Source: DASXAI01 sp963728985
GTDB lineage: Bacteria; Actinomycetota; Acidimicrobiia; Acidimicrobiales; Ilumatobacteraceae
Length of the DNA stretch: 64,000 bases
Direction: 5' to 3'
Assembly (NCBI GenBank): GCA_963728985.1
Contig: CAVSME010000001.1
Coordinates: 1 to 64,000, forward strand
The stretch's first letter is position 1. Each line of letters starts with the position of its first letter. This document shows, in pieces, positions 1 to 7,972 of the stretch. A model generated the notes under the pieces. That model did not search any database and was not told the DNA's origin. It worked only from the letters and a program-made list of their open reading frames with translations. Position numbers and translations under genes: made by a program.

Positions 1-1010
1 GCTCGAGGAGCTGCAGGAGCTGTTCGAGCACAGGACCGAACCACAGGTTACGGACCCCTCTACGACCTGCTCGCCGACTATCCGTTCCGCGAGGGCAAGA
101 GCCTGCGACCGGCCATCCTCATCGCGTCGGCTCGCGCCGCCGGTGGTCGCACGGACCAGGCGCGGCTGACGCAGCAGCGCTCGAGCTGTACCACAACGCC
201 TTCCTCGTGCATGACGACGTGGAGGACGACTCCGAGTTCCGTCGGGGCGAGATCACCATGCTGCGCTCGCACGGTGCCGCGGTGGCGGTGAACGTCGGGG
301 ACACCACGAACGTCCTGGCGATGCAGCTGCTGCTGCGCAACGCCGAGGTGATCGGCCTGCGCCGGGCGTTGCTTATCCTGCGTGACGTGGAGCGCATGGC
401 AACTGTTGTCGAGGGTCAGGCCGTCGAGCTCAACTGGGAAATACCGCCAGGGTGTCTTCGATCTGAACGATCAGGACTGCATCCGCATGGCGTACAAGAA
501 GACGTGCTGGTACACGGTGATCGCGCCGTTGCGGGGCGTGGTGCTGTGCGGATGCCCCGCAGGGCGTGTGTTTCCCCATGGAGCACGATATTCGTGCCCC
601 TGGTCGAGCTGGGCCACCTCACGGGATCACCTTCCCGGAATATTGTGACGACCTGCTCAACCTCGAAGCCGAACCGAGCCTGTACGGCAAGGAGGCGGCC
701 GGTGACCTCTGGGAAGGCAAGCGCACCGTCATGCTCCTGCACTTCTTGCGGGAGACGGACGGCATGTCCCGCGCCCGTGCGCTGACGCTCCTGCAGACGC
801 CACGTCGTCAGAAGGACGCCGCCGAGGTGCAGTGGTTGCTGAACGCCATGACCGAGCGCCGGTCGATCGCCTATGGACGGCGCATGGCCGAACGGTTCGT
901 CGACCACGCCGTCGCGCTCAAGACAACGCGGCCTGTCCTTCTACGAGGAGAACGAGGCTCGTCACTTCCTGAGAGAGATGCTGTGGTATGTAGTCGAGCG
1001 AGCCAAATAG
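1..1010 (+). pseudogene. Polyprenyl (geranylgeranyl-type) diphosphate synthase, 5' partial and multiply frameshifted
   Basis: An E-type isoprenyl diphosphate synthase would condense isopentenyl diphosphate with an allylic diphosphate to make C15-C20 or longer chains. Family landmarks appear in order but in different frames: GKSLRP near 97-114, first Asp-rich motif DDVED near 213, AVELNWE near 421, QDCIRMAYKKTCWYT near 473, second Asp-rich region DDLLNLE near 648 with GDLWEGKRT near 700, and a C-terminus SFYEENEARHFL ending in TAG at 1008-1010. Frames change around 40, 170, 440, 560-640 and 925. The start lies left of the window. Residues between breaks are well conserved, so errors in the read are as likely as true decay. 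It heads an overlapping operon with a CrtC-like protein and an acyltransferase. Confidence 0.8.
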
Positions 1011-1028
1011 GACGTCCGAGGTCGATCG

Positions 1029-1518
1029 ATGCCCATCCGCATTCGCACAGGCGAGGATCTGCTCGGGGCCCCCTCGACGACGTCGTCGACCCGCCGGGCG
1101 CCGCGCTTCGCCTTCGAGCCAGACGACGGGCTGTTCGCCTCGATCCGCCAGGTCATCGTGGCCTTCGGCCCATCCGCACCGCGAGCGTGCTCACCCCGGA
1201 CCGCGCCCGCTGGCCGCCGACGGATCGGCCGGGCAGCTGCTTCGCGCCGCCCTCACCGTGCGGAACCTGCAGTCCGCGGTGGTCGTCGTCAGCCCCACGC
1301 TGACGACATCGGCGCGCCGACGGCGCCACCTGGTCCCCGGACCACACGCTGCGGTCGGCGGCACGACTGCTGTAGCCGGTGAGTCCACCGTCATCGACCT
1401 CGTCGTCACCGTCGCCGCCGATGTGCCGACGGGGGCGTACGACGGATCCATCCGGTGCCTGGCCACGACCGGGATGGTGCCGGTTCGCATCACCATCCGG
1501 GAGCCGAGCGAGTGGTGA
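1029..1518 (+). pseudogene. Hypothetical protein, frameshifted
   Basis: An ATG at 1029 follows the synthase stop by 18 bases. It opens a reading frame (MPIRIRTGEDLL, then APRFAFEPDDGLFASIRQVI) that is lost near 1165-1200. Coding sense resumes in the next frame near 1209 (PLAADGSAGQLLRAAL) and runs to TGA at 1516-1518. The C-terminal part, with a PTGAYDGSIRCLA segment and a following beta strand, resembles the Ig-like strand pattern 'PxGxYxGxI' seen in many beta-sandwich proteins, but I do not recognise the family. The stop overlaps the GTG of the next gene (GTGA), so it belongs to the same operon. A single-base error or mutation would explain the break. Confidence 0.5.
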
Positions 1519-2114
1519 GTCCATCCGACGCCCACGGCTCGCCGGCGCCGGCGCCTCACGCCGACTTCGTCGATCACCCCATCGAGGTCGGACGCACCAC
1601 GACGACGCTGCTGGCCGGCGCGCTCACCCGGGCGGCGACGCTCTCGGCCATCACCGGCGCGCAAGCCGTCGCGTCGATGATCGCCGGACTGGCCGCGCTC
1701 GGACGAGCGGTGGCCGAGACGGTCGAAGGGTAGCACATCCGCGATGCCATCGATCGCGGTCGCCTCCGCGAGAACCTGGACCTCCTGTTCGGCGGCCTCG
1801 GCCTCGGAGCGCTGGCATCGGCATCGCCACCCACGCCGATGCTCGAAGACTTCTTCAACGACGTCGCCCTGGTCCTCGCGCCGGACGTGGCCGAGTCCAT
1901 CGACGCCGCGCTGGTCGGCGCGGCCGGCGGATCGAGCGTCGGCGTGTTGCGCACGGCGGAGAAGGTCGATCCCATCGACTTCGTCGTCGGCCTCTGGGCC
2001 TTCTCCAGCGAAGTAGCGACGACGCTACGAGAGCTCATCGAGGCCGGCCCGCTCCTGGACCGTGTCACGAGCGCCTACAACGACGAGGCGGGTGAAGGCC
2101 GGCTGCTGCGGTGA
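1515..2114 (+). pseudogene. Hypothetical alpha-helical protein interrupted by one in-frame amber codon
   Basis: GTG at 1515 overlaps the previous stop. The frame is open to 2114 except for TAG at 1731-1733. Upstream of the stop are about 72 residues ending LGRAVAETVEG; immediately downstream the same frame continues HIRDAIDRGRLRENLDLLFGG and then over 100 helical residues to TGA at 2112-2114, overlapping the next GTG. Predicted heptad-like helices continue across the stop, so the gene was probably one protein of about 199 residues. It is Ala/Leu-rich with no signal peptide or obvious catalytic motif. Given its lipid-gene neighbours, a structural or lipid-droplet role is conceivable but unsupported. 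The stop may be a point mutation, a sequencing error, or less likely readthrough. Confidence 0.55.
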
Positions 2115-3115
2115 GGTTCACCGATCGCCTCCGGCCACCGAGCCCTCGCGACACCCACGCCGGCGCGTACAAGGACTGGTTGCACGTCAATGTGTTCGAT
2201 ACCGGCGCCGGTGTCACGCTCGTCCTGAACGGCGCGACCCACGGCGCACCCGACGACCCGCGCGCCGTGGCCAGTGCGACCGCGATCGTGCACCACGACG
2301 GCGTGTGGACCACGCTCCACGAGACGGTGCCGCGATCGGATGCCGACATCACCGAGCGGGCCATGGCGATCGGCGACCGCCTGCACATCCAGCTCGATCC
2401 GGTGAGCGGCGGCGTCACGACCACCTTCCGCCACCCGAACGACGACCTCGCCGTCCACCTCGAGGCGGCGCCCGTGACCCCCGCCGTCCAGACCATGGCG
2501 CCGATGCCCTTCGGCTCCGGTTGGATCGCGTGGCGGGCGGTCCCGATGCTCAGCTGCAAGGGCTACGTGGTCTCGGCCGGGCGGACGACGAGCCTCGACG
2601 ACGCGCTCGCCTACCACGACCACAACTGGGGCCGTTGGCACTGGGGCGAGGACATCGGCTGGGAGTGGGCGGCGTGGCCGAGTGCGGGCGGTGCGCTCGT
2701 GATGAGCCGTGCGACCGATCGCGCCCATGGAGCGGGCGCCGCCCACCTCACGCTGGCCCTGCCCGGTCGGCGTGGCTGGCACAACCAGTCGTACGGCGGG
2801 TCCTCGGTCCAGGTCCGCCTGGGCGCCTGGAGACGGGGCTGCCGGCGCCGTGTGCCCGGCGCGATGGCCGCCCTCCATGCGGAGCGGTCGAGTCCCCTGC
2901 TGCCCGCCCGCGTCGACATCCGGGTCGACGACGGATTCGATCAGCTGACGGCGCGCATGGACGTGACCGACGCGCTGCAGGTCATCGTCGCCGATCCGCA
3001 CGTCGCCGGGTACTCGTACATCCACGAGCTGTTCGGCTCGTTCCGCGCCTCTGGCGTGCGCGGCGGCGAACGCTTCGCGCTGCACGGCGAGGGGGCGTTC
3101 GAGTATGTCGACTGA
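2111..3115 (+). CDS. CrtC/AttH-like lipocalin-fold protein (carotenoid 1,2-hydratase-like)
   Basis: A 334-residue protein of the hydroxyneurosporene synthase (CrtC)/AttH/tocopherol-cyclase-like superfamily. In carotenoid pathways CrtC adds water to a terminal isoprenoid double bond to give a tertiary alcohol. The hallmark segment YHDHNWG lies at residues 168-174, followed by the aromatic run RWHWGEDIGWEW; the rest is beta-rich, with a C-terminal segment HELFGSFRASGVRGG. It starts with GTG overlapping the previous TGA and overlaps the next gene's ATG, so translation is coupled. Synthesis of a prenyl chain upstream and acyl transfer downstream make an isoprenoid substrate plausible. Exact substrate and whether it hydrates, cyclises or merely binds are unknown. 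Confidence 0.65.
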   Translation: MRFTDRLRPPSPRDTHAGAYKDWLHVNVFDTGAGVTLVLNGATHGAPDDPRAVASATAIVHHDGVWTTLHETVPRSDADITERAMAIGDRLHIQLDPVSGGVTTTFRHPNDDLAVHLEAAPVTPAVQTMAPMPFGSGWIAWRAVPMLSCKGYVVSAGRTTSLDDALAYHDHNWGRWHWGEDIGWEWAAWPSAGGALVMSRATDRAHGAGAAHLTLALPGRRGWHNQSYGGSSVQVRLGAWRRGCRRRVPGAMAALHAERSSPLLPARVDIRVDDGFDQLTARMDVTDALQVIVADPHVAGYSYIHELFGSFRASGVRGGERFALHGEGAFEYVD

Positions 3116-3644
3116 GGAACCGGGAGCAGGGCTGGCGTACTGGCTCCCCGAGCTCGTGGCCGCGCTCGACACCGATCCGTGCGGTGCCGGCGCGCAGCTG
3201 CGGGCGATCTTCACGGGACGAACGGCGCGCATCGGCCTCGACGACGACGTCGTGCTGGTCCAGTCGGTCGCCGACGGCGAGATGCTCGTGGGCCCGGACG
3301 ACCCGGCGGCGGCGTGCGACGGGTCGGGCTTCACGACCACCGCCGTCGTGCTCGGCCTGCTCGACGCCGACGTCGAGATCGATCAGGTCGTGGTGAGCGG
3401 CGACATCGAGATCCGCTCGCCGATCGCCGACGCGCTGTGGATGTACCGGATGATCGAGCTGCTGCTCGACGGGTCGAGCCGCGTGCCCCGGCTGCGGGAG
3501 CTGGCGCAGCAGTTCCGGGACCAGGCCGGCCCCCCGACCGGTACGCCCTTCGCCGACTGGCAGGCCGGCTCCCGTGACGTCGAGATCGAGCTGCTCGGCC
3601 GCCTCGGCCTCCTCGCCGACCGGGCGGTGGATCTCGATGCCTGA
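3105..3644 (+). CDS. SCP2-like sterol/lipid-binding protein
   Basis: A 179-residue protein whose central region (about residues 30-130) has the SCP2 pattern: a strand LDDDVVLVQSVADGEM, a segment FTTTAVVLGLLD where SCP2 proteins carry 'TTDAATLLALL', then VVSGDIEIRS and a terminal helical part MYRMIELLL. SCP2 domains hold hydrophobic ligands such as sterols, acyl-CoAs or isoprenoids. The similarity is by pattern only, so confidence is moderate. ATG at 3105 lies inside the end of the CrtC-like gene and the TGA at 3642-3644 overlaps the start of the acyltransferase, so all three are translationally coupled. Likely role: carrier for the lipid product of this operon. Confidence 0.5.
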   Translation: MSTEEPGAGLAYWLPELVAALDTDPCGAGAQLRAIFTGRTARIGLDDDVVLVQSVADGEMLVGPDDPAAACDGSGFTTTAVVLGLLDADVEIDQVVVSGDIEIRSPIADALWMYRMIELLLDGSSRVPRLRELAQQFRDQAGPPTGTPFADWQAGSRDVEIELLGRLGLLADRAVDLDA

Positions 3645-5037
3645 CGCGGGGAGCCCCCACGATCGGCTCCGTCCCCAGGACCGCTTCTTCCTCGATCAGG
3701 AAGCGTCGGGCTCGACCATGAACGTCGGTGCGCTCGTGACCGTCGAGGGGGTTCGCCACGACGCCTTCCTCGCTGATCTCACGACGCTGTTCGCGTCGAA
3801 GATCCACCTGCTGCCCCGCCTCCGCCAGCGCCTCGCCGCCGTGCCCCTTGCCGGGGCGCCGGCCGTGTGGATCGATGACGCGTCCTTCGACCTGAGCACC
3901 CGGATCCGGGTGGCCCCGATCGCCCGCCCCCCTGATCCGGCGGAGCTGCTCGCCCTGGCCGGCGCCCTCGTGGCCGAGCCGCTCGACCGCCACGGCCCGC
4001 TGTGGGACGCGCTCGTCGTCCCTCGCACCGTCGACGGCCACAGTGCCCTCGTCGTGCGCTGGCACCACGCCCTGATCGACGGCATGAGCGGGATCGAGAT
4101 CGGCAAGCTGCTCCTCTCCGCCGACCAGGCCTACGAGCCGCCGCCCCCGGAGCCCTGGAGCCCCGAGCCGACGCCCGATCGCGAGGCGCTCGTCGCCGAG
4201 GCCCTCGCGCTCCGGGCCGCTGACTCCTTCCGTTCGGCGGCGCAGCGGGCAGCGACGTGGGCCGAGGGCGACGAGGACCGCATCTCCACCGGTGCGCTCC
4301 TGCGTGGCCTCGGCACGTTCGCCGAGCTGGGTTCGGCGCCGCCCAACCCCTTCCGGCCGGTCCAATCCGGCGGCCGGCGGTACAGCGCGACGGCCGTGCC
4401 GGATGCCGACCTGCGCGCCATCCGGCGCCAGTTCGGCGTGACGCTGGAAGCCGTCGTGCTGTCGATCATCGCCGGCGCGACGAGCCGCCTCCTGCAAGCA
4501 CGCGGCACGGATCTCGATCGGCTCCGGGTGTTCATCCCCCGCACGGTCGCCTTTCGCTCGCGTTCGGTCTCGCTCGGCAACCACGCCACCTTCAACGTGA
4601 TGGACGTGCCCGTCGGCCCGGCGGGCGAGGCGGGCCGGCTCACCGACATCGCACAGGGTCTCGAGCGGGTGCGCCAGAGCCATCAGGCCGAGGCCGTCAC
4701 CGCCGTCGCCGAGCTCATCGCGTCGGGTCCGCAGCTGCCCGGGACGATCAACCAGACGCTCGCTCGCTGGTTCGGCGCCCAGAACCTCGTGCACACCGTG
4801 GTGTCGTACATGCGGGGGCCGAGGCGACCGCTCTACCTGGCCGGCCGCGCCCACCTGGGGACGTGCCCGATCCTGCCCCGGTCGAACGGCGTCGGGCTGC
4901 TCTTCGGCGTGCTCAGTCTCGGCGGGATCACGAACTTCGGGCTGGTGGCCGACCCCGCCGCCGTACCCGATCTCGAGTTCCTCGCCGCCGCCGTCCGTCA
5001 GGTCTGCCGGGAGCTGACTGCGCTGGTCGACGGATAG
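3637..5037 (+). CDS. WS/DGAT-family acyltransferase (wax ester / triacylglycerol synthase)
   Basis: A 466-residue O-acyltransferase of the wax ester synthase/diacylglycerol acyltransferase family, which moves an acyl group from acyl-CoA to an alcohol or diacylglycerol. The active-site motif HHALIDG (HHxxxDG) is at residues 143-149. The N-terminus (LRPQDRFFLDQE...MNVG) matches the family's opening, as do the PLWD segment and the C-terminal NGVGLLFGVLSLGG region. Length is typical. ATG at 3637 was chosen because it overlaps the upstream stop by 8 bases; the frame is open further 5' but enters the neighbour. It ends the operon, and the gene facing it on the minus strand ends across a hairpin repeat. 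The acyl acceptor could be the isoprenoid alcohol implied upstream. Confidence 0.85.
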   Translation: MPDAGSPHDRLRPQDRFFLDQEASGSTMNVGALVTVEGVRHDAFLADLTTLFASKIHLLPRLRQRLAAVPLAGAPAVWIDDASFDLSTRIRVAPIARPPDPAELLALAGALVAEPLDRHGPLWDALVVPRTVDGHSALVVRWHHALIDGMSGIEIGKLLLSADQAYEPPPPEPWSPEPTPDREALVAEALALRAADSFRSAAQRAATWAEGDEDRISTGALLRGLGTFAELGSAPPNPFRPVQSGGRRYSATAVPDADLRAIRRQFGVTLEAVVLSIIAGATSRLLQARGTDLDRLRVFIPRTVAFRSRSVSLGNHATFNVMDVPVGPAGEAGRLTDIAQGLERVRQSHQAEAVTAVAELIASGPQLPGTINQTLARWFGAQNLVHTVVSYMRGPRRPLYLAGRAHLGTCPILPRSNGVGLLFGVLSLGGITNFGLVADPAAVPDLEFLAAAVRQVCRELTALVDG

Positions 5038-5088
5038 GCGGGAGTTCGCGGACAGGGGCGGCGTGTCCGGATCCTCCGCAGATGCCCA

Positions 5089-5143
5089 TGTGACGGAATT
5101 CGCGACATCGTCTCGAATTCGCGCACACAAGCTCGACGCCGCT
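5089..5143. repeat. Dispersed intergenic hairpin repeat, copy A
   Basis: A 55-bp element nearly identical to one at 40933-40988. Its core is an inverted repeat GAATTCGCGAC-ATC-GTCTCGAATTC (one mismatch), followed by CGCGCACACAAGCTCG. It sits between two convergent genes (acyltransferase + and RibF-like -), as does the other copy. A bidirectional terminator or REP-like element is the simplest reading; no T-tract is present. The remaining bases of this 200-bp gap show nothing else. Confidence 0.7.
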
Positions 5144-5239
5144 CCGTCTCCCGGTGATGTCCAGCCGGCGCTGATCACGTTGTCGCTGGTGGCCGCCTCG
5201 GTGAGGATCTTGCCCGAAGGTGGCGCCCAGATACCTCCG

Positions 5240-6184
5240 CTACCACTTCAGGCTGGCCCGGTAGCGGCCCAGCGGATCCAGCTCGCGCACGAACGAGATG
5301 TCGATGTGCAGCTGGGCCACGAGCTGGTCGACCGACGGATAGCGGTGCTGGTTGCGGATGTACTCCGCGAACAGCAACCGGACCGGAGCACCGTAGAGGT
5401 CGTCGTCGAAGTCGAGCAGGTGGGCCTCGAGCAGCTCCCAGCCGTCCTCATAGAACGTGGCCCGGCGGCCGAGGGAGATCGCCGCGGCGTACGCCGAGCC
5501 GTCCGGCACGAGCGCCACGCCGGCGTACACGCCCTCCTTGGGGATGAGCAACGACGAGTGCACACTCAGGTTCACCGTCGGGACGCCGAACGTGCGGCCC
5601 CGATGGTCGCCGTGCTCGACCTCGCCGCGCATCTCGAACAGGCGGCCGAGGAGCCGCCCGGCGAGCGCGACATGGCCGTCGAACAGCAGGGCGCTGATGT
5701 TCCTCGTGGTGTAGAGCCCCTCGGCCGACTCCTGGCGGCCGGGGTTGCGCTCGTCCATGGAGAACATCTCGATGCCGTGCTCGTCGCAGATCGACTGGAG
5801 CTCATCGCGGGACGTCAGGTCGGCCCGCCCGAGGCGCATCAGCCCGGACACGCCGAGGGCGATCGGCCGGACGGCCACCAAAGCGGCGCCGAGCCACTCG
5901 TGCGGCTGCTCGTGGATCTCCGACGGGACGATCCAGACGGCGTCCACCTCGTCCGTGGCCTCGAGCAGCTCCAGCCGATGCTCGAGGCCGGTCAGCGTCC
6001 GCGCCCGGTAGTGGGCCCCGCCTTCGATCAGGAGGAGACCGACCTCTGCGTCCCTCTCGGTGGCCACCCGTCGGAGTTCACCGAGCATGGCCCGGTGGGC
6101 CTGGTGGACGCCGTCGAAGGTGCCCAACCCGACCACGACAGCAGCACCCGACGGGTTGCCCTCCGAGACGGCACTGACGCGCAT
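5240..6184 (-). CDS. ribF: RibF-like bifunctional riboflavin kinase / FAD synthetase, atypical
   Basis: A 314-residue protein with the two-part RibF layout. The N-terminal nucleotidyltransferase-like half has GTFDGVHQAHRAM, where canonical FAD synthetases have HxGH, so the glycine is lost. The usual ISSTR motif reads LYTTRNI, and the flavin-binding RDFRFG-type loop is not recognisable. The C-terminal riboflavin kinase half keeps RGRTFGVPTVNL and YEDGWELLEAHLLDF. I infer that kinase activity (riboflavin to FMN) may remain while adenylylation is reduced or lost. ATG at 6184 has an AGGAGG ribosome site. It is not next to truB/rpsO as housekeeping ribF often is; FMN supply for the many flavoenzymes nearby is a possible role. 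Confidence 0.75.
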   Translation of the reverse strand: MRVSAVSEGNPSGAAVVVGLGTFDGVHQAHRAMLGELRRVATERDAEVGLLLIEGGAHYRARTLTGLEHRLELLEATDEVDAVWIVPSEIHEQPHEWLGAALVAVRPIALGVSGLMRLGRADLTSRDELQSICDEHGIEMFSMDERNPGRQESAEGLYTTRNISALLFDGHVALAGRLLGRLFEMRGEVEHGDHRGRTFGVPTVNLSVHSSLLIPKEGVYAGVALVPDGSAYAAAISLGRRATFYEDGWELLEAHLLDFDDDLYGAPVRLLFAEYIRNQHRYPSVDQLVAQLHIDISFVRELDPLGRYRASLKW

Positions 6185-6302
6185 GTCGCCTCCTGTCGAG
6201 TCACGTGGTCCTGATCGGCACCGTACCGCACCCGTCGACCAGCGGAACATCGACGGGGATACGGTGAGAGCAGGCACGCCGCTGAACACGCGAGGGGGTG
6301 GC

Positions 6303-7145
6303 ATGGCACTCGGCATCTCTCCACTCACGAGGAGCGGCTTCGCCGCGGAGGCGGCCGGCGCCGACCTCCGCGCACCGATCACCGGCGACGTCGCCGGCAC
6401 GTTGCGGGTCGCCGCTCGCGAGCATCCCGTCCTGGTCGTACGCACCGACGGGCTCACGACGCCGCAGCTGCTCGCCCTGGCCCACGTGTTCGGCGAGCCA
6501 CAGGTGCAGCTCCTGGAGGAGTACCGATCCTCGGCGCACGAGGCGATCTCGATCATCGCCTCGGACCAGACCGACGCCCGGGGCGACGGCCGCCGGATCG
6601 TCTTCGGCGGCGCCTGGCACACCGACGACAGCTACCTGGCGGTGCCGGCCAAGGCCACGATGCTCTACGCGCACGTGATCCCGCCGCACGGCGGCGACAC
6701 CCTCTTCGCCGACACGACGGCGGCGTACGAGGCGCTCGACGATCGGACGCGCTCGGAGCTGGAGGGCATGCGCGCCGTCCACCGGTACGAGTCCCGCCGC
6801 AACGTGAACGTGGTCCCGACCCGTTCGTCGAGCGAGGAAGCGCAGACGCCGCCGGTCGACCATCCACTCGTGCGCACCGATCCCGAGACGGCGCGGCGCA
6901 GCCTCTACCTCAATCCGAACCGCATGGATTCGATCGTCGGGCTCGGCGACGAGGCCAGCGACGGTGTGCTCGACCGCCTCATCGAGCACACCGTGCAGGA
7001 TCGGTTCGTGTACCGCCACGTCTGGCGCCGCCACGACGTGGTGCTGTGGGACAACGGCAGGAGCATGCACCGGGCGACCGCCGACTACGGCGACGATCGC
7101 CGCGAGATGCACCGCATCCTCCTGCGAGGAACGGTTCCCGCCTGA
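6303..7145 (+). CDS. TauD/TfdA-family Fe(II)/2-oxoglutarate dioxygenase
   Basis: A 280-residue member of the taurine/2,4-D dioxygenase family, which couples 2-oxoglutarate decarboxylation to substrate hydroxylation. The iron facial triad is visible as WHTDDS (H106, D108) and the distal histidine in RSMHRA (H256); VLWDNG before it is typical. Length fits the family. ATG at 6303 is preceded by GAGGGGG; the frame is open upstream but that stretch overlaps the divergent ribF-like gene. The substrate cannot be read from sequence. It stands alone on the plus strand between a divergent flavin gene and a convergent MBL hydrolase. Confidence 0.85.
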   Translation: MALGISPLTRSGFAAEAAGADLRAPITGDVAGTLRVAAREHPVLVVRTDGLTTPQLLALAHVFGEPQVQLLEEYRSSAHEAISIIASDQTDARGDGRRIVFGGAWHTDDSYLAVPAKATMLYAHVIPPHGGDTLFADTTAAYEALDDRTRSELEGMRAVHRYESRRNVNVVPTRSSSEEAQTPPVDHPLVRTDPETARRSLYLNPNRMDSIVGLGDEASDGVLDRLIEHTVQDRFVYRHVWRRHDVVLWDNGRSMHRATADYGDDRREMHRILLRGTVPA

Positions 7146-7151
7146 GGCGCG

Positions 7152-7964
7152 CTACTCGTACTCGTACCCGGGCCAGAACTCGATCGTGCGCATCTCGCTG
7201 TGGTCGGCGAACTGCTTGATGCCCGTCGTGTCGTGGCCCGGGAAGATGAGCGCCTCGTTCTCGGTGGCCAGCCGGCGGATGATCTCCACCGACGACCGCC
7301 ACTTGTCGCTCTCCCACACGATCGGCGAGCCCACCGCCGGCGGCCCGTAGCTCTCGTGGAGGTACAGGGCGTCGGACGTGAGCATGGCCCACCCGGTGTT
7401 CTCGAGCCGGATCATCATGCCCATCTGGCCTGGGGTGTGGCCCGGGAGGCTCACCAGCCGTATGTCGCTCGTGAGGTCGATCGTGTCCCCGGACACCGTG
7501 GTCGGCTTCTGGTCGTTCAAGAACGCGAAGTCGACCTTGGCGAAGAAGTTCTCGGAGTCCTCCTGCATGCTCTGCACGTGGTTGTACTCGTCCTCGTGCA
7601 CCACGATGTCGACGTTGGCGTCCTGGAAGATGCGCAGCCCGCCGGCGTGGTCCGTGTGGAGGTGGCCCATCACGACCCACCGGAAGTCCTCGGGTCCGAG
7701 CCCCAGTTCCTTCAGGCGGTTCTCGAGGCACACCTCGGGCGGCACCGGCGACAGGTCGACGAGGTCCTGCCAGACGGAGAGCCACTCGTCGGTGGCCCGC
7801 GTCGACACGCCCGTCTCCCAGAGGATGCGACCGTCCGGGTGCTCGATGATGTAGGCGATCGCCGGGCACTGGTACGGCACGTTCTGATACTCGGGCTTCT
7901 CGACCAACATCGACCGATCCAGGCCCATGTAGCCGAGGTTCACACCCTTCAAGCTGATTGCCAT
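7152..7964 (-). CDS. MBL-fold metallohydrolase (AHL-lactonase-like)
   Basis: A 270-residue metallo-beta-lactamase-fold hydrolase. The zinc site HLHTDH is in the first half and the second-shell histidines lie in SLPGHTPGQ and FPGHDTT. The N-terminus (CPAIAYIIEHPDG...WETG) resembles quorum-quenching lactonases of the AttM/AiiA group, but lactone specificity is not proved. ATG at 7964 was chosen because it follows the upstream oxidoreductase stop by 8 bases. It is the last gene of an operon read FmdB, LLM oxidoreductase, MBL. A plausible pathway role is opening a lactone or ester made by the oxidoreductase. Confidence 0.85.
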   Translation of the reverse strand: MAISLKGVNLGYMGLDRSMLVEKPEYQNVPYQCPAIAYIIEHPDGRILWETGVSTRATDEWLSVWQDLVDLSPVPPEVCLENRLKELGLGPEDFRWVVMGHLHTDHAGGLRIFQDANVDIVVHEDEYNHVQSMQEDSENFFAKVDFAFLNDQKPTTVSGDTIDLTSDIRLVSLPGHTPGQMGMMIRLENTGWAMLTSDALYLHESYGPPAVGSPIVWESDKWRSSVEIIRRLATENEALIFPGHDTTGIKQFADHSEMRTIEFWPGYEYE

Positions 7965-7972
7965 GGCTCCCC

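Noticed and set aside
3331..5178. 615-codon minus-strand frame under the acyltransferase
   Set aside because: The plus strand encodes HHxxxDG and coupled starts; this frame lacks any motif.
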